A stretch of 64,000 nt of DNA from Telmatactis stephensoni (GCA_029948255.1 JALIZF010001866.1:909501-973500); one strand, 5' to 3'. Shown: positions 13,401 through 25,643, counted from the first letter of the stretch. The notes: generated by a model not told the origin, from the sequence alone. Made by a program: numbers and translations.

Positions 13401-16400
13401 TCATTTTCAATCTCATTGGAATTTCATCAACTAAAAGACAAGTTTTCAATAGAATATTCTCTGGTTGAAAGTACAGTGTTATCAAACACTGGCCACAATT
13501 TGGAGCAAATAAATAAAGTAAATAAAATGAATAAATAAATAGATAAATCAATCAATAACTGTTTATGTAAGTGTCCATGTCTTCTAGTACTTGCCCACTA
13601 ATTGGGGGACACTGTATTCTCACACTCACTACCTCCACATAAAATATTTTACAAGCATCACTCAACTCAGATAATGATATCAGCTGTTTGAAATCCAGCA
13701 ATATAATAAATTTCCTTAAACGTTTGTTGATATATATGATACTGTAACAATAGGTTTCATGGGTCAATATCACGTGAAGAAGCAGACGAATTGGTCAGTT
13801 CGCAGGATGGTTGTTACCTTGTGAGAGAAAGCCAGCGTCAGCCAGGAAGTTATACATTGACCATGAGGTATACTATGACTTCTTAAGGGTGATCACTATG
13901 AATCTGTAAATGTTTTCCAAAAGAAATCAATTGCTAAGACCTAACAATAGACACCTCCCATAAGCAGACACCTCCCATAAGCAGACACCTCTCATAAGCA
14001 GACACCTTCTATAAGCAGACACCTCCCATAAGTAGACACCTCCAATAAGCAGACACCTCCCATATGCAGACACCTCCCATACATATGCTCCCCCATAAGA
14101 CATAGTAGTCAGATACCTTCCTTAAGCTGATGCATCCACTCCAATAGAATTGCCAACAAAGAAGTACTCATATTTTTTTCTTGGAATTTTCAGGTTTGGA
14201 GATGTCTCCAAGAATTTTAGGTTGTACTATGATGGAATGCATTATGTTGGTAAGTTAATATTATTATTGGGTGCATATGGTATCATTAGTTCTGTAATAT
14301 TTTTTATTCAAAAAAATGCCATTGCTGGATTGGGGAAAAAACTAATTGAACTTGTTTGGATTGTGTAACATTCTGCTACAAACATCAGTTTATGTCTCTT
14401 GACAATGGGTTTGGAATAGCATAACGTTAGATGCTACAAACATAAATTTTTGTCTGAGCTTTGGTTTTGGATAGTGTAATATATCTCTCTCTATATCTCT
14501 AATGTCTCAGTTCATCATAAATTTTCAAGTCATTTTCCTCACAAGTTTTTACCCATATAAAAAGACCTGTAAACCTTAGGCCAAGTTCAGACGTCGAACT
14601 TTTGCCGCATCAAATCTAATAGTTGTATTTTGTAGATGAGAAGTGCGGCTTCTAAACCAAATGAATTTGACAAATTTGATTTAAACTGAATTTTTCAATC
14701 AAATACAATAGGTTTAGACGCCGCACTTCTCATTTACAAAATGCAACTATTAGATTCAACACGGCAAAAGTTCAACATCTGAACTTGGCCTTACTGACTA
14801 GCTTTATAACATTAAACAGGAGAAAAACGCTTCCAAACAATGGAAGACCTTGTTGCTGATGGTCTTATTACCATGTACATGGATACGTATGCAAAAGATT
14901 ACATTGATACAATGATGATAGATGAAGTTGGTCTAAAGTCATCATCAAACAAGCATGGTAAAGCAGGGAATGGTCAGCTATCTAGGCAGGACCAGGTTGA
15001 TTCTGCCAAAGAGGTAACAACTGAAAACATGTAAAGATATGTAGTTTTAGTTTTTCCTCTTCTACACTAAGCACTGCCTTGCCCTAAACTCTGACAAATA
15101 TCCTGATGCATTTGTATGCTTGTCTCTTCATTTTCTCTGATTAGTATTGAAATGAGAGATAAGATAAAACAATCCTCCTTTGTATGCTTATTGGATGATG
15201 GCCTGGACAAAATTGTGCTGTATCTCTCTAAACCATTCACTTTTCCAAGGCAGACTGTATAATGCCTTTATTACTTAGACTGTATAATGCTTGGAGTTAC
15301 AAGGTACAAAGGTTGGGCTTAGTTTACTAGGATATGGACTTCTAAGCAATTAGAATCCCATTTCTATCATCCTTTTCTTTGAATAGTTGATGTTGACTTC
15401 TTACTAACAATTCAACCTCTGCAATAACATTCTTGTGTAATCACTCTCCTTTCAGTCTTCTGAGTCTCCATCTAAAACTGATCTACAGCTTGTCAGCAAT
15501 ATAACTAAAGAAATTAAAACATCTATTCCTCAAGATATATTAAAAGAGGTAAAACAATTAAAATGGTTGCTTTCACCTGTATCCCATACAGCAGCATTAT
15601 ATCATAAATGTTTAACATCCATTAAATATCTTGACATTTAAATCACTCAACGATTCAGTCAGCCAGTAGGTTGTATTCATGATAGATAGCATAATGGCAT
15701 ATTGTAATGTAAATTAGCCATGGATCTTCAAGGAGGCAAATGCTGGAACAAGAGTCCAAAAGATTGACATGTCCCAGAGATTGTATTTTTATGCCAAATA
15801 TAATTTCATACTATCTAAATCAAAATTATATAAATAAATCAGCTGAAATCTCCGGATTTGAAGTTGTTTGTCCCCTCAGTAAGCACATGACTAATCTGCA
15901 TTACAATGTGCATGGAAACCGTCATGGCATCTATCGTGAAGATCGAGTCAATCAATCAATCAGTTATTCAGCAGTTGAATGAATTAATCACAAACAGTCC
16001 AGTCAATTCTTTATTAATAATTCAATCATTAACCATCAATCAACCAATAATCATATCAATCAGTCAATCAGCCTGCAATCAATCAATCAAGCAATTAAAT
16101 CAATTAATCAATTTCTGATTACATACTTGCTTAGTTTCAATCTTTTCCTTGAAAATCAAAAGTTAAAGTGGTAGCAAACAACAGACACGAATGAAGTTTA
16201 TCCAAGGTGGTTGCCTAGATGTCACTTGCAATAAACTGAGCTTGTCTAAATCCTCAATAAATTAAAACAGGAAGAGTCAGAAAACTATGGTCTGTTCATA
16301 TTAATTTTTTTTTGTATTTCAAAAAGATATCAACTCGTGTGTCCTCGATGTAACAGAGGAACCATGTAAATTATTAATTGTTATTTAAAAACTCCAAAGT

Positions 16401-19400
16401 ATTTGATAGCGTAGATAAAATTATCTTTCAAAAATGTCAGTCAAATATGTTACAATTAAGTTCATGAGTGTTTTTAACGCGTTCAAAGCTTAAACGTATT
16501 ATTCTTTATTTTCGTTTATAAAAAATTGAGATATTACGCGCGCACCGATTGGCTGACTACCGAGAGGCATGGCTTGCACAAAAACGTTGAAAATATTTTA
16601 GAAAAGACATATAAAACGTTCGCTATTGTCTCTGTGCTTTGATATAAACACTCGAAAAGCAAGCTGAAAAATCGGCTACACCTCGTGTTCCTAAGCTTGC
16701 TTTTCTCTTGCTCTACATCTTCCATCGTGTTTATATCACAGTACAGAGACATGCGTGCGCGTTTTATATGGCTTTTGCCATACAGATTGTTGTATATTAG
16801 TGAGAACGTTTCTTCTACGTGAAATAGATGTTTTTAATACCCAAGCAACCTACGTACGACGTACTTAATAAGATCAATATTGTTTTTGTTGGTATAAAAC
16901 GCTGAGACGGAAAAGAATGTGTTGACTTTGCTACTTCATTCTCCTAAAAAAACAGATCTCAATGGATAAAAACCCGAAAGTATTCACGACTTGAAGTTAT
17001 ATAATTTTGTATCTCGTTCTGTTATTTTAGTACACATTTTTAATTGCATCAGTTTCAGCTGGGGCGGTTGTACGAAGGGTGAATAGCGCTATCCAGTGGA
17101 TAAATCCTTATCCAGCGGATAAAATCTATAGAAAATCTATACAGTAGATAACTCTTATCCGGTGGATAACTTTATCCAACCTTTTTACAACCGGGCCCAG
17201 ATTGATATAATACGCGCGTGCATGTCTCTGTACTGTGTTCTAACACGATCGAAGATGTAGAGCAATAGAAAAGCAAGCCTGGGAACACGAGTTTATAGGC
17301 ATGAAAAATCGTTTTAGACGTTTTAACGTTTATAAAAGATTTTTCGATGTTGTAGTGCGAGCCATAGTGCGAGCCATGTCTCTGTGCTTTGATAATAAAC
17401 ACGGTAGTCAGCCAATCAGCGCGCGCATTATATCTCCAATATTTTGAAATTGTTGTAAGGGAATTTACTTGAAAATTCAACAGTAATATTTTCAATATCC
17501 TTGTTTCTTGCTGAGACTTCATCGGTATTCACATTCTCCATGTTAATATTTGGTCATTTTTCGTTCATTCATCTATTTATTCATTTTTTTTTTTTGGAAC
17601 TCGCAAATTCCGTCGGAAATTGCCGAGTATCGGTTTCTGTATCGGTTTCTTTGAATCGAAGTTTTGTCACCTTGACCAATCCACCCGTTGACGGGTTTTT
17701 TAATCTTTGTGTTGTCTGGCTTAAAGTGGCTTTCATCTGTGGTGTATGTGGTTTAATCACATGAAAACGACTTCTTTATCACACACAATTGCTTTACAAC
17801 AGTTTTCTTGGACTTTCTCCTCTCGTCACCAAAATCATGACGAAAAGCCAGAAAACCGAAGGCGTAAAAAATATTCACCATCATGTACGGATTGTGGTGT
17901 CGTCCCCCGCTAATTCAGCTCTTGCAGCGATCCTTGTCAGCTTTTCTGCGTAAAGATGATTTATTTATTCATAAGGTTGATATTTTTCACGCCAACATTG
18001 GCCATAAACCATCGGTATCTCTCGGTGAAGCTTGTGCTGCTTTCTTCTCTTTCTGTTTCTGTCATTTGTACTTCTTGTAACGTTTTCTAGTTTATCATGA
18101 TGGCCTTGGAGGTCGTAAAATCGTGGTTCAATGAACTGGTAAGATTTCTGATCGTAGTTTTCTTTTCTTGCGTTTTGTTTTAACCGTGTACGGTGCTCTT
18201 TGTATTCACAAATCCAGTCTCACAGAAAATATCAACTTTTAAACTAGCTCTCTAAAATGGTACTCTGTCATATATTATAAGACATTTCTTTGAAGTTTGC
18301 TCTAAATCTCTTGTATGCAGTTTTTCTCTTTTATTTTATTCATTAGCCCTGGCAAATGTTATTCGAAAAGCACGACATGATTCTTTGCAATTTAAAACGC
18401 CATGGAAAATGAAAATTCTAATATTGTGCTGTTTGCTTTGGTTCTACGTGATGCAAATTAGAACAGGAAGGGAAAGTGAAAGACGAACTATCTTCTTCTT
18501 TTCCGCCATTTTGTGGTTGAGTTTGTCTACGTACTGGCTTGCTAATGGAATTGTAGTCATTAAACTCTTCTAATGGTTGTAGTTTTGATTTGTTCTCAGC
18601 GTTGCTCTTCGAGTTCGTCCTTTTTCAGTTGTGACACTTCAAAACACTTATCATCTTATGCCTTTTGAACTTCAAAAGTAAAATTTAAAAATGGTTGAAG
18701 TATTTCAACTCTTCTTTGCGTTTCTCACTAAACTATCGCGGTTTTTGTAACCAAAATAATGCCATGTTTTCTTTTTGAAAAACAAAGACTTCCTTTTTAA
18801 AGAGGCTGAAAACATCTCATTCTCAAACATCTTTATGAAATTGAATTTCAGCCAAGCTCCACAATGCAATCACCACCTCTCTACAACGACCACCCCCTAC
18901 AATGACCACCCCTCTACAATGACAACCTCTCTACAACGACCACCTCTCTACAATGACCACCTCTCTACAACGACCACCTCTCTACAACGACCACCCCCTA
19001 TAATGACCACCTCTATACAATGGCCACCTCTCTACAATGACCACCCTCTACAATGACAACCTCTCTACAACGACCACTCTCTACAATGACCACCTCTCTA
19101 CAATGACAACCTCTCTACAGTGACCACCTCTCTACCATTTCTACTGCTGTCAGCTTTTGATTCCAGGATGTATACCTCACCTTACTAGTACGGGAATAGA
19201 ATTAATACTCTCTTGCGTTGTAGGACAGACGATTCAGTGCTGGTAAACGACCAAGTTTCAAGCCATCAGCGTACGTCAAAGACCATCAGTTTAAGGTAAT
19301 ACCAACTGTGTTGTTCATTTATTCAATAGTTCACCTGTATCTTCTATTGCTTATTTATTTGTTTGTTCGTTTGGTCACTTTTTCCGTTTGATCATTCGTT

Positions 19401-22400
19401 CCACGGCGTTCAATCGTTCTCGTGTTCTTTCGTAGAATCGTTGTGTGCGATCGTTCACAAAAAAGTGTTAACCTAACTTAACCTAATCCTGTAATATCCT
19501 GTGGTTCGTTGCAGGTGAATACTTACAAAGGGCTTCATTGGTGCGATTACTGCAAGAACTTCTTGTGGGGTCTTACACAACAAGGATTCAAATGTCAAGG
19601 TTTGTTTTATAAACATCAACTAGAGCAAATAAAAGCCTCCTTTGAATTATTCATTCTTCTCTCATAGTTAGTATTGCAACTACATACTAGGGGGATTTGC
19701 TGGCAATGACAACTATAATTGAGATTTACTTTGCAATTTGGGTTTCACATACTATTCACCGCGATGACATCCAGTGTTCGTCCGCCTCCTGGAAATCGTG
19801 GATTTTTATTTTCTTCCTGGAAAGTCCTTGGAAGTTCTGGATTTTTCATAAATGAGAACTCCTGGAAAACAAAAACGAATAAGTGTACGTTTACTGTGCA
19901 TATATGACTTCGCGTAAAAGCTCCGTTTACATTCCTTAACTCAGCCAGTAAAAAACGTTATACAAATGTATTTTGCTTGAGTGAACTAGTGAAAAACTCC
20001 TAGAAAACTCAGTCCTGAAAATAATCTGAATTCCTCCTTGAAATCCTCCTTGGATTTATTGAATTTTCTGGGCGCACGAACCCAGGACATCACGCTCTAA
20101 TGAAATGATGTCACCGTCAACCAAAATGACGCTGTTAAACTGTATTGTTAATGACGTCAATCATAATAATTAAGGTTAAAAAGTTTGTATATTTTGTTTT
20201 ACAAGATTGTGGAATGAACGCTCATAAACAGTGTACAAAAGTGATAGCAAGTGATTGTGTTCCTGATAAAAAATACGTTCGAAGAGGTAAGCAATTTACA
20301 TCGTCACCGTGACTACAGCGTTATCTTAGGCCCAGTTCAGACATCGAACTTTTGCCGCGTCGAATCTAATAGTTGCATTTTGTAGATGAGAAGTGCGGCT
20401 TCTGAACCAAATAAGTTTGACAGATTTGATTTAAACTGAATTTTTCAATTTAATACTTAATCAAATCTGTCAAATACAATAGGTTCAGACGCCGCACTTC
20501 TCATTTACAAATTGCAACTATTAGATTCGACACGGCAAAAGTTCGACGTCTGAACCTGGCCTTAGTGATGAATCCTGGATCACTGACACTGTTCGAGCGA
20601 TGATCGGTAATTATAATCTTTATGGTCTTGATTGTGTTAAACAAATCAGCAGACGCGGTCTGTTTACAAGATAACGAAAAAGGCAAACCTGGGATACGGT
20701 AGCCTCCTCCGAAGGCGACTCCTTTATTGGGTTTCCTGTGGTAACAAAAAGAGAAAAACTGGGGACGAAAGAGAGGAGAAAAGATAAGGAGGAGTTGCCA
20801 TCTCCTTCGTTTTTTTCCCTCCCCCTCCCCCTCGGGCTATTTGCATTGCCACAGGAAGTCCAAGAGTTGCAACGCACTCAGTTTTCTTCAGAAAGGGGCA
20901 CCAAAGTGCACAGCCTCCCGAGTCCCAGGTGTACCCTATGATCACATTGGAAATGTGGTTGCATTAACTTTATTTGCATTAACTTTAGTTGCTTGTATTT
21001 TTGTTGAACAGTGTTTGGAGTTGATCTCACCACACTGGTAAAACTCCACGATACAAAACGACCATTTGTAGTGGATATTTGTATACAAGAAGTTGAAAAA
21101 CGAGGTAATGATTTTGTACGTGCCCCGTTCAGTAAAATGTGGTGGTACTGCAGCGCTTTTCGTATAATTTGAGACCTTAAGATTCATGTTTACGGCAAAC
21201 GGCAACCGTCAAACCTCAAACTGTAGCTGTCTGTCCTCAGCTGTTTCACTTCAGTCAAGACTATTTGTATTTTCTGTCATTAAGATATTGTTCTGTATTT
21301 GCTTGTTGGATTGATTTAAGGATTAGAGTAAAATATAAAATCAAATTCAAATTCAACTTTTGCCGTTCGTCGTGTAACGCCGAACCGCGTCGTTGCTGTT
21401 ACCGTGATGGCCATTCGATATTCCTGTCGTGAACGCATCGTCTCATGATCGTGCCGTTTTCACAGTCTTATCAAAACTGTTCTAATGCCAAAAAAGGCAT
21501 TCTGTCGTTTTTTTCGAGTGAGAACGCAAAAAAATGGTTTAAAAATGCTAAAACCTGAGATCATTACATGCCCAGTTGTTTATGTTTCTTTCTTTTCTTT
21601 TCTTTTTTTTTAACTTGTTACTCCGGCCCAGGCCATTGGCCGGACAAAGTTGAAAATGTTGTTAGTTATTATAACACCGCGGGCAAAGGACGGCGCATGC
21701 GCACTTGGGTGACAGAACAGTGAATTTGTGTGGGAAAACATTTAAAAGTCAATTTTTTTACATCTTGAGATATTAAATTGTCACGAGAATCTACTCGCTA
21801 TTTCAATAAATGTTGGTTGTCGGTATGAAGCCTACGCGGCTTACCCGAAAGGGAGTATGGGTAGAAGTGATGAACAACCCGGCAGGACAATTCAAGCAGC
21901 TCCCTTGAACTTGTACACTAAAGAACTTCACTTGTTGATGCTAAAATCAAAACAAAAGCCGACAAGAGCTAGAGTAGAAGTTTTGACTTCCCAGTGTTAC
22001 TTTTCGGTCTAGTCGCGTAGGCTTGTGACCTCTCGTACGACAACCTTTCTTAAAATATATATTTTCATCTTTCAAATATTCCGTGTATTTTCAGTAACTT
22101 CAATTTGTAATTTGTGTATAATTTGTAAAATCTATTCGTATATTATAGTCTTGTCCGCCTAGACTAGCCACTGCTAATTGCGGACCAGCATTATTTATTT
22201 AGAAATATTTTTAGTCAAAAATATATAAAATAGTGTACTGGTAAAGCCTTGATGGGCCGGAGTGCACGCCTACAGACGTCTTGCTTCTATTTTCATTCAT
22301 TTTGCATTGATTTTTCCCAGGTTTAGATTCAGAAGGAATATATAGGGTTTCTGGATTTGCGGACGACGTTGAAGCATTGAAAAACTCCTTTGATAAAGGT

Positions 22401-24035
22401 AAGCTCAGAATAGTTTTCACTTGCGATGCAAGCACAAGCATCAAAAATGTGCGCTTGTTTTCATTTTATTTCTGTGAAAACGGAGCGATAGCGCAGATTT
22501 CGCACTGATGAGTGTGAAATATCAGTGCTATGATGTCTATAAAAACATTCGAAATTTATACCGTGACCGTGCCGTGCCGTAAGCGTGTCGCTTTGAAAAT
22601 CTATGCTTATTCTTAGCTTGTTCTTGTGCTTTCGTCGCTAGTGAAAACCAGGTTTTAACGGAAATGGCTTGGCAGGGTAGAATTTTCTCCTAACAACTGA
22701 CTTCGTTTTAATTTGTTTCGTGTCGTTTCAGAGGGTGAAGCTGCTAATGTCAGTCAATACGAGGATATAAATACTATAACTGGGACGCTCAAACTATATC
22801 TTCGTCAACTTCCTCTTCCACTTATCACTTTTGAGACGTATAGTCAGTTCGTTAACGCCGCTAGTAAGTTGAACTCAAATCTTTGTTTATTCAAAGAACA
22901 AGTGGAGATGTCTGTGTGTATCAAGAGACCATAATACTAAGAGAGCGAAGCTCAGTATTGATGTCTGTGCCATGTTCGTGGCGGCTAAGGCTATTTTTAG
23001 TAACTTCGCCATCGCGCGCGCAAGGCTCTTAGACAATAGAATTTAAACGGTCCCGTCCGCGCGCACGTCAAAAATCAAATTCTATTGGTTGAGGGACTTG
23101 CGCGCGCGATGGCGAAGTTACTAAAAATAGCCTTAGCCGCCACGAACATGGCACAGACATCAATACTGAGTTTCGTTCTCTTAGTATTATGGTCTCTTGT
23201 GTGTATTTATATTTTTATACAATAAGTGGTATATTCCGTGCGCTCTGATTGGTCGAGAATCTTTTATTAAACTAGAGACGCGAGAGTGACGTCAAAATAT
23301 TACGCGTGCTCTGATTGGTTGAAAAACTAATAAATATTAAAACCAATAGATTCCATTCTTTCGTGCGTATATACTCTAATAGATGCACAGAAGATGTGGA
23401 GATGTGGTGGGAACAACAATATGTCTCGACATCGTCTCATGGTGTACATTTTGTTCTCACCACTTTGTGACGTCATCTGTCTATCAGAGTACAGACGCAT
23501 GAAAAATGGAATAGAACTTTTCAGTTTTTAATACTTCTTCTTTTTGCCAGAAATTCAGGACAAGTTTCCAAGAATAGAAGCTCTTGCTAAAGCACTGAGT
23601 GACCTCCCTCAACCACATTATGAAACTGTTAAATATCTTATGGGACATCTGTACAGGTATGCTTGTAACAAATAGTACAGTCTCTTTAGATCATAATATC
23701 TATTGGACGGACGGATCGGCCAACTAAATAACTGTGTGTCAATGGCTGAAAATCGACTTGACTGACGGATTGCATTAGGACCCCTCGGGATACCAGCCTA
23801 GTTCTTATAGCCACTGGTCGTCTCTTAACTGACTTTATTTCTTGCTTGATCTAGAGTATCACAACACAGAAGTCAAAACATGATGACAGAAGAGAATCTC
23901 TCCATCGTCTTTGGCCCCACTATGATGAGACCCCCTGAGGGAGACTCCTTAAACTCTCTTGTGGACCTACAGTTTCAAAGACGCGCTGTAGAGCAGCTAA
24001 TAACTCACCAAGACATCTTATTCGATACTCAATGA
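10461..24035 (+). CDS. CHN: Chimaerin-like Rac GTPase-activating protein (SH2-C1-RhoGAP), complete, 16 exons
   Basis: Chimaerins are diacylglycerol-regulated GAPs for Rac. Exons: 10461-10470, 10634-10693, 10817-10872, 11435-11466, 13754-13867, 14194-14249, 14820-15013, 15456-15548, 19224-19295, 19515-19599, 20206-20286, 21012-21104, 22321-22398, 22732-22863, 23551-23656, 23855-24035. They splice in frame to 480 aa (human alpha-2 form 459). The N terminus has the family string VWKSYLYQLQQ. The SH2 domain spans about 49-135, with CYLVRES and its phosphotyrosine-binding Arg77. The C1 domain begins at His226 with full spacing H-x12-C-x2-C-x13-C-x2-C-x4-H-x2-C-x7-C. The RhoGAP domain runs from about 295 to 470, with the arginine finger in GIYRVSG (Arg324). 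Residues about 150-225 are a poorly conserved Ser/Lys-rich linker. The 10-nt first coding exon (ATGGCTGCAG) is the weakest part; an upstream start is possible. Confidence 0.93.
11688..11704. repeat. Poly-G tract
   Basis: A run of about 17-18 G in chimaerin intron 4. Such runs are prone to sequencing length errors. Confidence 0.8.
12226..13146. mobile_element. Non-autonomous DNA transposon-like element, ~920 bp
   Basis: The left end ACTTAAGGGTGCTGGGACAT and the right end, read on the minus strand as CTTAAGAGTGCTGGGACGTA, form imperfect terminal inverted repeats. No transposase ORF lies inside. The interior contains a near-perfect 89-bp palindrome (12621-12709) and a second inverted repeat around a CRE-like TGACGTCA at about 12976-13016. 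It sits in chimaerin intron 4. Superfamily not assigned. Confidence 0.6.
12621..12709. repeat. Near-perfect 89-bp palindrome
   Basis: Two 44-nt arms with one mismatch and a single-base spacer. The left arm opens ATTTTAAATTCTATCATC and the right arm is its reverse complement. It could extrude as a long hairpin. Confidence 0.95.
13949..14082. repeat. 17-bp minisatellite (GCAGACACCTCCCATAA)n
   Basis: About eight slightly varied copies of a 17-bp unit in chimaerin intron 5, just upstream of exon 6. Confidence 0.9.
14579..14790. mobile_element. Harbinger-type MITE, copy 1 (212 bp)
   Basis: A strongly inverted-repeat element with ends GGCCAAGTTCAGACGTCGAA and its near reverse complement, flanked on both sides by TTA (14576-14578 and 14791-14793). 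A 3-bp TWA target duplication with G-rich ends is the mark of PIF/Harbinger elements. It lies in chimaerin intron 6, and its right end is 27 bp from exon 7. A second copy is at 20329-20561. Confidence 0.85.
15950..16110. repeat. Degenerate TCAA-rich simple repeat
   Basis: Irregular CAATCAATCA-type repeats in chimaerin intron 8. The ORFs over it are low-complexity artefacts. Confidence 0.7.
16526..16780 (-). mobile_element. GCGCGC-ended MITE family, copy A (reverse orientation)
   Basis: Ends in ATTACGCGCGC and GCGTGCGCGTTTTATA and contains paired inverted blocks such as GATATAAACACTCGAAAAGC and AAGCTTGCTTTTCTCTTGCT. It shares long blocks (GTCTCTGT, TCTACATCTTC, TTTATATCACAGTACAGAGA) with copies at 17204-17445 and 55334-55612. 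It lies in chimaerin intron 8. Confidence 0.75.
17060..17197. mobile_element. Short foldback MITE (~138 bp)
   Basis: Inverted ends GGCGGTTGTACGAAGG and CCTTTTTACAACCGGGCC, with repeated GGATAA/TTATCC motifs inside that pair across the centre. It lies directly beside copy B of the GCGCGC-ended MITE, in chimaerin intron 8. Confidence 0.75.
17204..17445 (+). mobile_element. GCGCGC-ended MITE family, copy B
   Basis: Same family as 16526-16780, in the opposite orientation. Begins GATATAATACGCGCGTGCA and ends CCAATCAGCGCGCGCATTAT. Divergent and shortened in the middle. Confidence 0.75.
18097..18138 (+). other. CHN: Possible alternative first coding exon of chimaerin
   Basis: ATGATGGCC opens a 14-codon stretch ([14 protein letters not shown]) ending at a good donor CTG|GTAAGA in phase 0, the phase needed to join exon 9 (19224) directly. 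Vertebrate CHN1 and CHN2 make short SH2-lacking isoforms from an internal promoter at the equivalent place, between the SH2 and C1 exons. This is inference from position, phase and splice signal only; the peptide itself is not recognisable. Confidence 0.3.
18877..19134. repeat. 17-bp minisatellite (CTCTCTACAACGACCAC)n
   Basis: About fifteen variant copies in chimaerin intron 8, 90 bp before exon 9. The Thr/Pro-rich ORF over it is a by-product of the repeat. Confidence 0.9.
20329..20561. mobile_element. Harbinger-type MITE, copy 2 (233 bp)
   Basis: Same family as 14579-14790, with the same inverted ends and TTA on both sides (20326-20328, 20562-20564). The middle has about 20 bp more than copy 1. 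It lies in chimaerin intron 11, starting 42 bp after exon 11. Confidence 0.85.
22922..23199. mobile_element. Foldback element with ~103-bp inverted arms
   Basis: The left arm 22922-23024 and right arm 23097-23199 are near-perfect reverse complements, starting CAAGAGACCATAATACTAAG. The 72-bp centre is itself partly inverted. No ORF. It lies 58 bp after chimaerin exon 14 and could form a very long hairpin in the pre-mRNA. Confidence 0.9.
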
Positions 24036-24977
24036 GACTACTCAGTAGTTCTTAACTTGGTGCATGTGGTGGCAGTGCTTCAGGATTTAAGCCTTGTTTT
24101 CACTGGCGACGCAAGTACAATTGCAAGCAGCATAATGCTCCGTTTTCATCGAGATAACATGAACGCAAGCGTAAGCACAAGATAAGGAAATTTGTTTGTC
24201 CTGTGCGTGCGCTTATGCTTTCGTCTTTGTGAAATCCAGACCTTGCTGAACACAACACTTCCTTATAATATTGATATATCCTACCAAGAGACTGACTATG
24301 GTCTCTTGATCCTACATATGTATGTATAATACCAACCAAGTGTTTTTATGTATCTGGGTTTACCACCACTAAGCATTTTTAGTCTTGTTTAGTGTTGTTT
24401 TCTTTGTTGAATTTCGCCTGAGTATGACTGAGGACAGGAAAGCTACCACTCGACCTCACTTTTTCTTCTTCCCCTTTTCCTAAATAGAATCTCTGTTGTT
24501 TAAATGAAATTTCCGCAATTATCAAGACATCCGGTTAGCCTCTTATCTCGAATTAGGGAAACATGTTTTGATTTAATGGCGTGTACATTTTTTACTCCTC
24601 TTACCAAAATATCTTTGAAGATGAAATGTGGTGTGTCTCACCCATTTGCTTGCAGCCTCTACTGATCCGAAAGGTGCAAGAGATACAGTTGATTCTCCAT
24701 AAAGCGGGATTATTTAAAGTGTTTTTAGATATGGCCATTAAATCAAGGGTAAATTTTAAGCTGTGGGTTGTTTACTATATAATGTAAACAAGAAAAACGT
24801 TTATAATTAAGAAAAACGTTTATACCAGATACGAGTACATATATATAATAATAGACCATGTATATGATTAGTTAATTGTTTTAAGTAATTATATAATTTA
24901 TAAGATATCCTCCGTTAATGTAAAAGATAATTAAGAATATATACTGATTTAATTAAATGTTTAGAATTATCCAACTA

Positions 24978-25241
24978 AGGGTGTTTTTCATTTAGTGGAA
25001 CCAACCGGCCAGAACGGCCAGTTCTTATATGCAATTCCTAGCTCTGGCTGGAATCAGTCCTAAGAAATCAGGCCGTTCTGGCCGGTTGGTTCCAGTAAAT
25101 GGAAAACACCCTCAATAAACATGTTTGAGTTTGAGTGAGAGGCAACGTATTGCAGGCCGTCCTGGCCGGTTGGTTCCAGTAAATGGAAAACACCCTAAAC
25201 TAATAAACTTGTTTGAGTTTGAGTGAGAGGCAACCTATTGC
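24978..25241. mobile_element. MITE with a duplicated right end
   Basis: 24978-25112 has inverted ends (AGGGTGTTTTTCATTTAGTG, and the reverse complement of AGTAAATGGAAAACACCCT), each followed inward by GGAACCAACCGGCCAGAACG. The right end plus 40 bp of flank (about 25071-25154) is repeated in tandem at 25155-25241, with the word GAGTTTGAGTGAGAGGCAAC in both. Confidence 0.75.
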
Positions 25242-25643
25242 AAATAAAAACTACTGAAAAGAGTGACCTTCTATCAGGTATTTTTTTAATTCGTAAAAAG
25301 AAGAAAACCTTTGCTGGTAGGCATCTCTTGCCTACCAGCGAATGTTTTCATACAAAGTTTCGATTTCGGAATATTCATATCTTCGTGAGTTTAAAAGTTA
25401 CTTCATTCAAACTTCATAGTTTTGCTAATTTTGACGTGCTCTTTCCAGCTATATAGTAATTATATTTCTGGACTTTTGGAATTACATGGTAAAAGCTCAT
25501 TGAAAAGCAATTAACTTTGTTAGGTGGTAGTATTTTAGATGGGAGTCGACTCGACAGAAATTTTGAACTCAAAAATAGGGACCATTATGTCAAGACATGC
25601 AGAGCCGAGACATAAATTGCAATGCTTCATGTAATATAAGGCT

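Noticed and set aside
18775..19056. Thr/Pro-rich ORF
   Set aside because: Translation of the 17-bp minisatellite in chimaerin intron 8.
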